64,000 bases of DNA, from positions 1-64,000 of the forward strand of contig CAKRZR010000001.1 in the NCBI GenBank assembly GCA_934433485.1, read 5' to 3'. The position numbers and the translations under genes are program-made. The notes under the pieces are model-generated. The model was not told where the DNA came from. It worked only from the letters and a program-made list of their open reading frames with translations, and did not search any database. Below, piece by piece: positions 9,280-16,232 of this stretch. The stretch comes from an uncultured Eubacteriales bacterium. Lineage in GTDB: Bacteria > Bacillota > Clostridia > Oscillospirales > CAG-272. Positions within the stretch are counted from its first letter, which is position 1. Each line of letters begins with the position of its first letter.

Positions 9280-9384
9280 GTCGTGAAAAAGTCTCAGTAT
9301 ACACGGCTTCGCACCGCGAAATATGCGTGTGTGACCGTCTCCGGAGACCGCTCAAATCCATTTCAGAAAGGACACAAATCCCCT
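9280..9384 (+). promoter_or_regulatory. 5' leader of the purine permease, unassigned structure
   Basis: A perfect 12-bp palindrome GTCTCCGGAGAC (9337-9348) and an upstream CACG...CGTG pairing around 9303-9331 suggest RNA structure. It does not match the purine riboswitch consensus I know, and no U-run terminator follows. AGAAAGGA at 9365-9372 is the ribosome binding site. Confidence 0.3.
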
Positions 9385-10797
9385 ATGGAAAAATTCTTCA
9401 AGCTCCGTGAAAACGGCACGAATGTCCGCACGGAGATCATGGCAGGCGCGACCACGTTCTTTGCAATGGTCTACATCCTGATGGTCAACGCGAATATGTT
9501 CGCAAATCCGTTCGGCGACGGCACCAACGTGCTCGGCGTATCCTACGGCGCCATCTACATCGCGACCGCTATCTCTGCTGTAATCGGCACTGTGCTGATC
9601 GGTCTGCTCGCCAATCTGCCTCTCGCACAGGCAAGCGGCATGGGTATCAACGCCTTCTTTGTCTATACCGTATGCGTGACCTTCGGCATGACCTACGCGA
9701 ACGGTCTTGTGCTCGTTCTCATCGACGGTGTAGTCTTTATTCTCCTGACCGTCACCGGTCTGCGTAAAAAGATCTTTACCGCCATTCCGCAGGCTGTACG
9801 TGTCGCGATTCCCGCAGGTATCGGTCTGTTTATCGCGTTTCTCGGTCTCCAGAACGCCGGAATTGTTGTGAACAGCTCGTCCACCTGCGTCACCCTCGCG
9901 TCCTTCAACCTGCTGACTCCCGGCAACTGGGCGAACATCATGCCCATGCTCGTGACCATCGCTGCCGTTCTTGCCATTGCCATTATGTCGAAGAAGAGTG
10001 TGCGCGGCGCGGTTCTCTGGGGCATTCTCGGCGGCACGGTGCTTTATTATCTCCTCGGTCTGACCGTTCCGGATTTCTACGCGAACTTCGCGTTTTCCAT
10101 GGAAAGCCCGATCGCTGCGTTCAAGGCGTTTGGCGCCGAGTCTTTCGGCAAGGTATTCACGGAGGGCTTTGATTTCTCCGCGTACGCAGCGGCACACGGC
10201 AACGCGAACCTTATCCTCATCATCGCTACCACCTCTCTCGCGTTCTGTATGATCGATATGTTCGATACCATCGGCACCCTCTACGGCGCGTGCGCGAGAG
10301 GGAATATGCTGACAAAAGAGGGTGAGGTTCCAAATATGGACCGCGCCATGCTCGCGGACGCCATCGCTACCACCACAGGTGCGATCTGTGGTACTTCCAC
10401 CGTTACAACGTTCGTGGAATCCTCCTCCGGCGTTGCGGAAGGCGGCAGAACCGGTCTGTCCTCTATGGTGACGGCAGCGCTTTTCTTCATCGCAATGTTC
10501 GTTTCTCCCCTCGCACAGCTGATCCCGAGTGCCGCTACAGCTGCCGCGCTGATCTACGTCGGCGTGCTGATGATGGCTGGCGTCAAGGAAATCGACTGGC
10601 ATTCCCCGGAGATCGCTGTTCCCGCGTTCATGACCGTCGCACTGATCCCGATGACGTACAACATTTCCTACGGTATCGCGTTCGGTCTCATCTCCCACGT
10701 GGCGATCAACCTCTTCACCGGCAAGGCAAAGGAAATCAAGGCGGCAACCTGGGTCGTTACGATCCTCTTTATTGCAATGCTGCTCCTGACGCACTAA
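9385..10797 (+). CDS. NCS2-family guanine/hypoxanthine permease (AzgA/PbuG-like)
   Basis: 470 residues from ATG 9385 (MEKFFKLRENG). The frame opens further upstream, but the AGAAAGGA site and homology place the start here. The AzgA-clade start block is present (RTEIMAGATTFFAMVYILMV, about 15-34), with 12 or more hydrophobic helices and FDTIGTLYGACARG near 292. It imports purine bases by proton symport. The substrate within the clade (hypoxanthine, guanine or adenine) cannot be read from the sequence. It is monocistronic, with a terminator directly downstream. Confidence 0.92.
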   Translation: MEKFFKLRENGTNVRTEIMAGATTFFAMVYILMVNANMFANPFGDGTNVLGVSYGAIYIATAISAVIGTVLIGLLANLPLAQASGMGINAFFVYTVCVTFGMTYANGLVLVLIDGVVFILLTVTGLRKKIFTAIPQAVRVAIPAGIGLFIAFLGLQNAGIVVNSSSTCVTLASFNLLTPGNWANIMPMLVTIAAVLAIAIMSKKSVRGAVLWGILGGTVLYYLLGLTVPDFYANFAFSMESPIAAFKAFGAESFGKVFTEGFDFSAYAAAHGNANLILIIATTSLAFCMIDMFDTIGTLYGACARGNMLTKEGEVPNMDRAMLADAIATTTGAICGTSTVTTFVESSSGVAEGGRTGLSSMVTAALFFIAMFVSPLAQLIPSAATAAALIYVGVLMMAGVKEIDWHSPEIAVPAFMTVALIPMTYNISYGIAFGLISHVAINLFTGKAKEIKAATWVVTILFIAMLLLTH

Positions 10798-10808
10798 ACG
10801 GTATACCA

Positions 10809-10850
10809 AAAATCCCGGAAAGCACCATAACGCGGTGCCTCCCGGGATTT
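10809..10850. terminator. Bidirectional terminator between permease and GNAT remnant
   Basis: AAATCCCGG...CCCGGGATTT with an inner GCACC/GGTGC pair forms a long hairpin. T-rich sequence flanks it on both strands, so it can end both converging transcripts. Confidence 0.85.
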
Positions 10851-10851
10851 A

Positions 10852-11438
10852 TTATTTTTGGACAGCGTTTCCTCCATATTCTCTTGTCCAATCATACACT
10901 TCCGAAGAAAGCGTGAAGCCGATTCGGAAATAAAACTCTTGATCGGATAAAACGACAGCACGCTTGGCGCCAAGTGCCTTCGCACGCGCACATGCTTCGT
11001 AAATCACCGCTTTTGCCAATCCGCGCTTTTGTGCCGGGGAATGGTGACAACAGGTTCGACATAGGCTGTGTCGCCTGTTGTGTACCATACTCCACAATGC
11101 GCGCAGTATTCGTTGTTGGCAATCGCGATGGTTTTTAGATTTTCGTTTCCGTGGGGAATCCGTTTCAGGAGTGTATCGTCCCATTTTTCGGGGATCCCCG
11201 CATTGCCAAAGCCCTTGTGAATCACCAGCTGATATTGCCACGTGTCTGCAACAAATCCCTGCGGACTCATCCTATATGCGGGAGGCAGGTCATATTCCAG
11301 TGGATTTGACAGATCCAAAGACAAAACGCAGGCGCACCTGTTTTTCTTCATATAACCTTTTTCCCGCAGGATCCGGCAAAGAACCGTATCCTTTTCAATC
11401 ATCATATGCAATGTTCGCCTAAGAATAGGCTGAATCAA
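10852..11438 (-). pseudogene. GNAT acetyltransferase remnant, frameshifted and probably 5'-truncated
   Basis: Two overlapping frames hold one protein. The first (11438 to about 11025) reads through VWYTTGDTAYVEPVVTIPRHK. The second continues with GLAKAVIYEACARAKALGAK and FYFRIGFTLSSEVYDWTREY to the stop at 10852. Joined, they give the GNAT acetyl-CoA loop as PxHKRxGLAKA, so one base appears lost around 11022-11030, next to an AAAA run. The 5' part begins mid-domain (DTVLCRILREKGY), which suggests the N-terminal half is missing. A sequencing error in the homopolymer is the alternative explanation for the shift. Confidence 0.75.
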
Positions 11439-11455
11439 CCGAAGTCATAGCTTCC

Positions 11456-12355
11456 TTAGTTTACAAATACCGGCGTTTCACATTGTGCGGCGATTTTGTC
11501 CCGCACCGCCGCCATCCATTCCCTATCCGGCATGGTCGTGACAAAGCGGCTTTCCTTTCCGAGCTTTGCGTCCTTTCCGGTGCCGAGCGCGTGATACGGC
11601 TCCAATTCCACGCGCGTGATACGGCTGTATCGATCGGCAAGCGCAGCGATGGCGGCGTAATGCGCGTCTGTGTCGTTGCAGCCGGGGACAATGGGACAGC
11701 GCAGGTATATTTCAACGCCGCACGCATCCGCACGTGAGAGATTGTCGAGAATCGGTTTTTGCGGCACGCCGGTCAGTCTGCGGTGCGCGTCCTCGCCGGT
11801 CGCTTTGTAGTCAAAGAGCAGAAGATCGGCATGGCGGATTACACTCAAAAACACCTCACCGGCGGCAAATCCGGAGGTTTCGATGGCAGTGTGGATTCCC
11901 TCCTGATGCGCTGCGGACAACAATTCTGCAGCAAAACGCGGTTGAAAGAGCGGTTCACCACCGGAGAGCGTCATCCCGCCGCCGCTTTTTTCATAGAACG
12001 GCTTGTCAGAGAGCACCTTTGTCAGCACTTCTGCGACGGACATCCGCCTGCCTGCCCAGACAAGCGCACCGGCAGGACAGGCATCCACGCATTTTCCGCA
12101 GCGAACACAGTTTGTGCGGTCAAAGGTATGACCGATCTCCGGCGAGATCGTGTGACAGGCACAGACCGCGGCGCAGCATCCGCAGCCGATGCATTTGAGC
12201 GGCTCATACTCAATCTCCGCTTCTGCCTCCAGACCTTCCGGATTGTGGCACCACAGACAGCGCAGCGGACAGCCCTTCAAAAAGACGTTTGTACGGATGC
12301 CGGGACCGTCGTGGATCGAAAATTTCTGTATATTGAAAACCAGACCTGCTTCCAT
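11456..12355 (-). CDS. Glycyl-radical enzyme activating protein (radical SAM, PflA/HpdA type)
   Basis: 299 residues. The radical SAM cluster motif is CPLRCLWC (CX3CX2C, about 29-36), followed by a two-[4Fe-4S] ferredoxin insert (CIGCGCCAAVC and CVRCGKCVDACP, about 55-95). That insert marks the larger activases of the HpdA/CutD/YjjW sort rather than plain PflA. GGGMTLSGGEPLFQP near 124 is the conserved GGE block. The activase would install a glycyl radical on a partner enzyme using SAM. No glycyl-radical enzyme is adjacent, so the partner must be elsewhere. A TATAAT-like box lies at 12387-12392. Confidence 0.9.
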   Translation of the reverse strand: MEAGLVFNIQKFSIHDGPGIRTNVFLKGCPLRCLWCHNPEGLEAEAEIEYEPLKCIGCGCCAAVCACHTISPEIGHTFDRTNCVRCGKCVDACPAGALVWAGRRMSVAEVLTKVLSDKPFYEKSGGGMTLSGGEPLFQPRFAAELLSAAHQEGIHTAIETSGFAAGEVFLSVIRHADLLLFDYKATGEDAHRRLTGVPQKPILDNLSRADACGVEIYLRCPIVPGCNDTDAHYAAIAALADRYSRITRVELEPYHALGTGKDAKLGKESRFVTTMPDREWMAAVRDKIAAQCETPVFVN

Positions 12356-12443
12356 ATTTCCTCATCCTCAAAAAGTGGTTTTCTATATTATAAGGAGAAC
12401 GGCGGGGAAATGCAAGATGTTCGCGGAAAAATGGCGCAGGAAC

Positions 12444-12472
12444 TTGCAGTTTTCGCAAATTTATGCTATACT
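12444..12472 (+). promoter_or_regulatory. Promoter of the GNAT gene at 12504
   Basis: TTGCAG (12444-12449), 17-bp spacer, TATACT (12467-12472), about 32 nt before the start codon. Confidence 0.65.
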
Positions 12473-12503
12473 TGTCCTAGAACAGACAGGAGGGAAGCGT
12501 CAC

Positions 12504-13031
12504 ATGATATTTCAGAAAGCCGGAGTAGAGCATATGGACCCGCTTGTCGCGCTGTATGAGGACGCAAGAGCGGCGATTGCGCGCTTTGGAATCAATCAGT
12601 GGCAGGACGGGTATCCGCGTGTGACCGATATCACGACGGATATTGAGCGGGGAGAGCTGTGGATCGGCATGACAGGAACGCGGATCGACTGTGCGGCGGC
12701 GCTTTTGTGCGGCAGACCAGGCGAGAGCAGCGTGGATCCCACCTACGACCGCATTGTATCCGGCGCATGGCTGACCTGTACCCGGACGAATTACGCGGCA
12801 GTGCATCGGGTCGCGTGCGCTTCGTGGGCGAAAGGCAGCGGTGCCGCGTCGCAGATGATGGAATATGTGGCGGCACTGGCACGTGAAAAAGGCAAGCTGA
12901 GCCTGCGTATCGACACGCATGAGGGCAATCTCGCCATGCGGCGTTTTCTAGCCAAAAACGGTTTTGCCTACTGCGGGGTGATCCATCTCGCGAACGGAGA
13001 TCCGCGCGTTGCCTACGAACGTATCCTGTGA
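12504..13031 (+). CDS. GNAT-family N-acetyltransferase
   Basis: 175 residues from ATG 12504, preceded by a strong AGGAGGGA site. The fold order fits GNAT: an N-terminal substrate region with FGINQWQDGYP (about 30-40), VHRVACASWAKGSGAASQMM (about 99-118) as the acetyl-CoA binding segment, and a C-terminal LAMRRFLAKNGFAYCGVIHL. The pyrophosphate loop is a loose version of the usual Q/RxxGxG/A. FGxNQWQxGYP-type starts are common in small Clostridia GNATs of unknown substrate. It is divergent from the activase gene. Confidence 0.85.
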   Translation: MIFQKAGVEHMDPLVALYEDARAAIARFGINQWQDGYPRVTDITTDIERGELWIGMTGTRIDCAAALLCGRPGESSVDPTYDRIVSGAWLTCTRTNYAAVHRVACASWAKGSGAASQMMEYVAALAREKGKLSLRIDTHEGNLAMRRFLAKNGFAYCGVIHLANGDPRVAYERIL

Positions 13032-13081
13032 GCCGTACAAATTATGCCATATCCGGTCGAAAAGTTTGGCGGAATTGTATA

Positions 13082-13111
13082 TTTACAAAACATAGCGAAA
13101 TCTGCTATAAT
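13082..13111 (+). promoter_or_regulatory. Promoter of the pyrR-uracil permease operon
   Basis: TTTACA (13082-13087), 18-bp spacer, TATAAT (13106-13111). Transcription would start near 13118, about 290 nt upstream of pyrR. Confidence 0.75.
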
Positions 13112-13120
13112 ATACCCAGA

Positions 13121-13150
13121 GCTTTTAAGTGGTACAGAGATGCCAGAAAG
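13121..13150 (+). promoter_or_regulatory. PyrR-binding RNA element in the pyrR leader
   Basis: The transcript start region carries a CTTTTAAGT block followed by GGTACAGAGATGCC and AGAAAG. This matches the Bacillus-type PyrR recognition hairpin (CTTTAA...GTCCAGAGAGGCT...AAGG) in order and spacing, with the CAGAGA loop intact. UMP-bound PyrR would stabilise it and promote termination downstream. Confidence 0.8.
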
Positions 13151-13245
13151 ATTTGGAAAATCAGGGTCATTGTGCGCGCGTGTTTACACGCAAGGCGGCA
13201 ATGGAGTGGACGGAACAGACATGGTCTGGAAAGTCGGTTGTTTTG

Positions 13246-13280
13246 AAAATCTTGTCGTGGCAGGCAGGATTTTTTTCTTT
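13246..13280 (+). terminator. Leader attenuator terminator before pyrR
   Basis: AAAATCTTG (13246-13254) pairs with CAGGATTTT (13265-13273), 9 bp with one G-U, and is followed directly by a T-rich run to 13280. It lies between the PyrR-binding element and pyrR, as expected for pyrimidine attenuation. Confidence 0.75.
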
Positions 13281-13405
13281 GCGTGGGATTTCCGCGTGAA
13301 GAATGCGAGGGATTGTATGACGGATGGGATGCGCGAGACAAAACGCGATCCCTCCGGGCAGATCCTGCTCCCATAGCCAATTGTCACTGAAGGAGGGCAG
13401 AGCCG

Positions 13406-13954
13406 ATGCTTGTAAAAAAGTCGGAGATCATGGATGAATCGGCGGTTTTTCGCTCGCTTGCCAGGATCACGCATGAGATCATCGAAAGAGACCATGGCTG
13501 CGCGGATTTGTGCCTTGTCGGGATTCGCCGCCGCGGCATTCCGCTTGCCCATATCCTTGCGGAGAATATAAATAAGTTTGAGGACTGCGAGGTGCCGGTC
13601 GGAGAATTGGACATCACGCTGTACCGGGACGATCTGGAGGAGCTGCATCCGACAGCGGAGACGACAGGAAGCCATTTCCCGGTCGATATCACCGGCAAAA
13701 AGGTGGTGCTCGTGGACGACGTGATCTACACCGGCAGAACCGCGCGCGCCGCGATCGAAGCTGTGTTTGCCCATGGCAGACCATCGTGCATCCAGTTCGC
13801 CGTGCTTGTCGACCGCGGACATCGCGAGCTGCCGATCCGTCCCGATTACGTGGGCAAGAACATTCCGACCTCTCACAATGAGGTAGTGTCGGTTTCCGTC
13901 AAGGAGTACGACGGCAGATACGCCGTGGAGCTATATGAACGGAAACCCGATTGA
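13406..13954 (+). CDS. pyrR: PyrR bifunctional RNA-binding regulator / uracil phosphoribosyltransferase
   Basis: 182 residues, the usual PyrR length. The PRPP loop VVLVDDVIYTGRTARAA (about 98-114) is the diagnostic PyrR block. LVGIRRRGIPLAHI (about 34-47) and VDRGHRELPIRPDYVGKNIP (about 133-152) are equally typical. It senses UMP/PRPP and controls attenuation; some members also convert uracil to UMP. AAGGAGG sits before ATG 13406. It overlaps the reading frame leading to the permease gene and shares its transcript. Confidence 0.97.
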   Translation: MLVKKSEIMDESAVFRSLARITHEIIERDHGCADLCLVGIRRRGIPLAHILAENINKFEDCEVPVGELDITLYRDDLEELHPTAETTGSHFPVDITGKKVVLVDDVIYTGRTARAAIEAVFAHGRPSCIQFAVLVDRGHRELPIRPDYVGKNIPTSHNEVVSVSVKEYDGRYAVELYERKPD

Positions 13955-13998
13955 TCCAGCGCAACATTCCATTACATAAAATTCCGGAGGAAAAGCAA

Positions 13999-15363
13999 AT
14001 GAAACTCATCTACGGCGTAAAAGACAAACCCAAGTTTGGACAAGTGCTTGCGTTCTCCCTGCAGCAGCTACTCGCGATCTTAGCCGCCACCATCGCGGTC
14101 CCCGCCATTGTCGGCAACGGCATGTCCGCGTCCGCGGCACTGTTCGGCGCAGGCGTCGGCACCATCGTATACCTGCTCTTCACGAAGTTCCAGAGCCCTG
14201 TATTCCTTGGTTCCTCGTTCGCCTTCATCGGCTCTATGTTCGCTGCGTTCGGCGGCGCCGCTTCCGTACAGGTCGGCTACCTCGGACTCATCATCGGTGC
14301 TCTGTTTGCGGGGCTTGTGTATGTTGCGATCGCCATTGTCGTCAAGGTTGCAGGCGTTGCATGGATCGATAAGCTCATGCCCGCTGTCGTCATCGGACCT
14401 ACGGTTTCGATCATCGGCTTGTCCCTCGCTGCCAACGCTGTCAAGGACGCGGTCGGATGCAGCATGGGCGCCATCGAATACGATACCGCAAACTCCACCT
14501 ACATTATGAATGCGCATGGTCTGCTCTGCCTTCTCTGCGCACTGGTCACCCTCGCTGTCGTCATGATCTGCTCCGTTTATGGCAAGAAAATGACGAAAAT
14601 GATCCCGTTCATCATCGGCATTGCCGCCGGGTATGTGCTTGCGACCATCTTCACCATCATCGGCAACGCAGCCGGTATCGACGCAATGAAGATCGTGGAC
14701 TTCTCCAAGTTTGCGAACATGCAGTGGGTTCCCGACTTCACCTTTGTGGAAGCGTTCAAGGGCTTTGACGGCATCACTCCCGCGTACATCGGCACGCTCG
14801 CGGTTGCGTATATCCCGGTAGCGTTCGTTGTATTCGCGGAGCACATCGCGGACCACAAGAATCTCTCCTCCATCATCGAGCAGGATCTTTTGAAGAATCC
14901 CGGTCTGTCCCGCACGCTCCTCGGCGACGGCGTAGGCTCCGCGGTTGGCGCCATCTTCGGCGGCTGCCCGAACACCACCTACGGTGAATCCGTCGGCTGC
15001 GTGGCGATTTCCGGAAATGCGTCCGTCGTGACCATCTTCACCACTGCCATCCTCGCCATCCTCTCCGCGTTCGTAGCACCGTTTGTCACCTTCCTCGCGA
15101 CCATCCCGTCCTGTGTCATGGGCGGCGTGTGCATCTCCCTCTACGGCTTCATCGCGGTATCTGGTCTGAAGATGATCCAGACGGTGGATCTTGGCGACAA
15201 CAAGAACCTCTTCGTAGTGTCCGTGATCCTCATCACCGGTATCGGCAATATGTGCCTCACCTTTGGTCAGATCAAGCTCACCTCGATCGCCTGCGCCTTG
15301 ATTCTCGGCATTCTCACGAACGTACTGCTTTCGAAAAAGCAGGAGAACGCTGCGAAAAAGTAA
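13999..15363 (+). CDS. uraA: Uracil permease, NCS2 family (UraA/PyrP)
   Basis: 454 residues from ATG 13999 (MKLIYGVKDKPKFGQ), with CGGAGG upstream. The open frame reaches back to 13951, but the family N terminus starts here. There are about 12-14 TM segments. QQLLAILAATIAVPAIVGNG (about 17-36) and GCPNTTYGESVGCVAISGN (about 322-340) are NCS2 signatures; the second includes the Tyr-Gly-Glu substrate region. It imports uracil by proton symport and is co-transcribed with pyrR, so uptake is shut down when UMP is abundant. Confidence 0.95.
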   Translation: MKLIYGVKDKPKFGQVLAFSLQQLLAILAATIAVPAIVGNGMSASAALFGAGVGTIVYLLFTKFQSPVFLGSSFAFIGSMFAAFGGAASVQVGYLGLIIGALFAGLVYVAIAIVVKVAGVAWIDKLMPAVVIGPTVSIIGLSLAANAVKDAVGCSMGAIEYDTANSTYIMNAHGLLCLLCALVTLAVVMICSVYGKKMTKMIPFIIGIAAGYVLATIFTIIGNAAGIDAMKIVDFSKFANMQWVPDFTFVEAFKGFDGITPAYIGTLAVAYIPVAFVVFAEHIADHKNLSSIIEQDLLKNPGLSRTLLGDGVGSAVGAIFGGCPNTTYGESVGCVAISGNASVVTIFTTAILAILSAFVAPFVTFLATIPSCVMGGVCISLYGFIAVSGLKMIQTVDLGDNKNLFVVSVILITGIGNMCLTFGQIKLTSIACALILGILTNVLLSKKQENAAKK

Positions 15364-15395
15364 TCTCTCGGAAACAATAATGGAATCATAAATTG

Positions 15396-15443
15396 AAAAG
15401 CTCTCCCGCGTACGCCAATGCGATGTACCGGGAGAGCTTTTTC
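15396..15443 (+). terminator. Terminator of the pyrR-uraA operon
   Basis: AAAGCTCTCCCG...CGGGAGAGCTTT forms a 12-bp stem followed by TTTTC. It also lies at the 3' end of the converging TetR gene. Confidence 0.9.
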
Positions 15444-15446
15444 GCT

Positions 15447-16034
15447 TCAGGAAATGATGTACGCGCGGATGCTGGAGGAGACAATCTTCGCGGCGGCATC
15501 GGCAACCTCCTCCGGGGATTCCTCCGTGTCTCCATCCAGCCAATTCGCAAGGATCCCGACGCAGCCGTTGATCACGAACGCGTTAAAGCTGTCGTATTTC
15601 CGTCGGTCGATCTGCGGATTCAAAGTTCGCCAGTACGTGCAGCATTTGTCGTAGACGAACCGCTTCATCCGTTCCACGAACGCCATATCGCCGTTTGGAC
15701 CAAGGAGCACCCGGCAGAAATCGCGGTTCTCGTACGTGAACGAAAAAATGGCAAGCAGATAGTTTTTCGTCAGACTGGCGGAGTAGGATGTACCGGGACA
15801 AGCGGCAAAAATTTCTTCAAAGGCGGTGAAAAACGCGGACTCCATTTGGGCAAGCATATCATATATGTCCGTGTAATGGCAGTAGAACGTGCCGCGGTTG
15901 ACGTCCGCCAGTGTGCACAGCTCCTTGACAGTGATCTGCGTGATCTGCTTTTCCTCCAACAGAGCGATGAGACTCTTCTGGAGCTTTTCCTTTGTGTGCC
16001 GGACGCTGCGGTTTTCGTCGCCTTTTTTGTTCAT
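15447..16034 (-). CDS. TetR-family transcriptional repressor
   Basis: 195 residues from ATG 16034, chosen for its AAGGAGA site; an earlier in-frame ATG at 16061 has none. The N-terminal HTH reads ITQITVKELCTLADVNRGTF and continues YCHYTDIYDMLA (about 30-62). The C-terminal half is the ligand and dimer domain, of the type often found in Firmicutes TetR proteins with a C-terminal helix rich in F and Y. It is transcribed divergently from the MMPL transporter gene, so it probably represses that operon. The ligand is unknown. Confidence 0.9.
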   Translation of the reverse strand: MNKKGDENRSVRHTKEKLQKSLIALLEEKQITQITVKELCTLADVNRGTFYCHYTDIYDMLAQMESAFFTAFEEIFAACPGTSYSASLTKNYLLAIFSFTYENRDFCRVLLGPNGDMAFVERMKRFVYDKCCTYWRTLNPQIDRRKYDSFNAFVINGCVGILANWLDGDTEESPEEVADAAAKIVSSSIRAYIIS

Positions 16035-16108
16035 AGAAAATTCTCCTTTTGCATTGCACACATTTTGTATAAATGTTGAAAAAACGACACGGAGACCGAT
16101 ATTGCATC

Positions 16109-16137
16109 TTGACGGTCCGGAGCCGTTTCGCTATAAT
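16109..16137 (+). promoter_or_regulatory. Promoter of the MMPL-GLUG operon
   Basis: TTGACG (16109-16114), 17-bp spacer, TATAAT (16132-16137). It lies in the 198-bp divergent region shared with the TetR gene. Confidence 0.8.
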
Positions 16138-16168
16138 TAGTATAGCCTGTTTTTCGACAGTTGTCAAG

Positions 16169-16204
16169 GGAATCTCCGTACGGATCCTGGAGCCGGAGAT
16201 TTCC
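16169..16204 (+). repeat. Inverted repeat in the MMPL leader, candidate operator or stem
   Basis: GGAATCTCCG (16169-16178) faces CGGAGATTTCC (16194-16204), 10 paired bases with a one-base bulge, 15-nt spacer. It lies just downstream of the promoter, where TetR repressors often bind. A shorter GACAGTTGTC near-palindrome is at 16156-16165. Confidence 0.45.
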
Positions 16205-16232
16205 GTGAAATATTTGATTTCCGGAGGAACTT

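Noticed and set aside
13044..13376. 110-codon open frame in the pyrR leader
   Set aside because: It crosses the promoter, PyrR-binding element and attenuator terminator and has no ribosome binding site; the leader RNA explains this region.
14080..15543. 487-codon minus-strand frame opposite uraA
   Set aside because: Asp/Gly/His-rich antisense translation; the plus-strand permease has clear family motifs.
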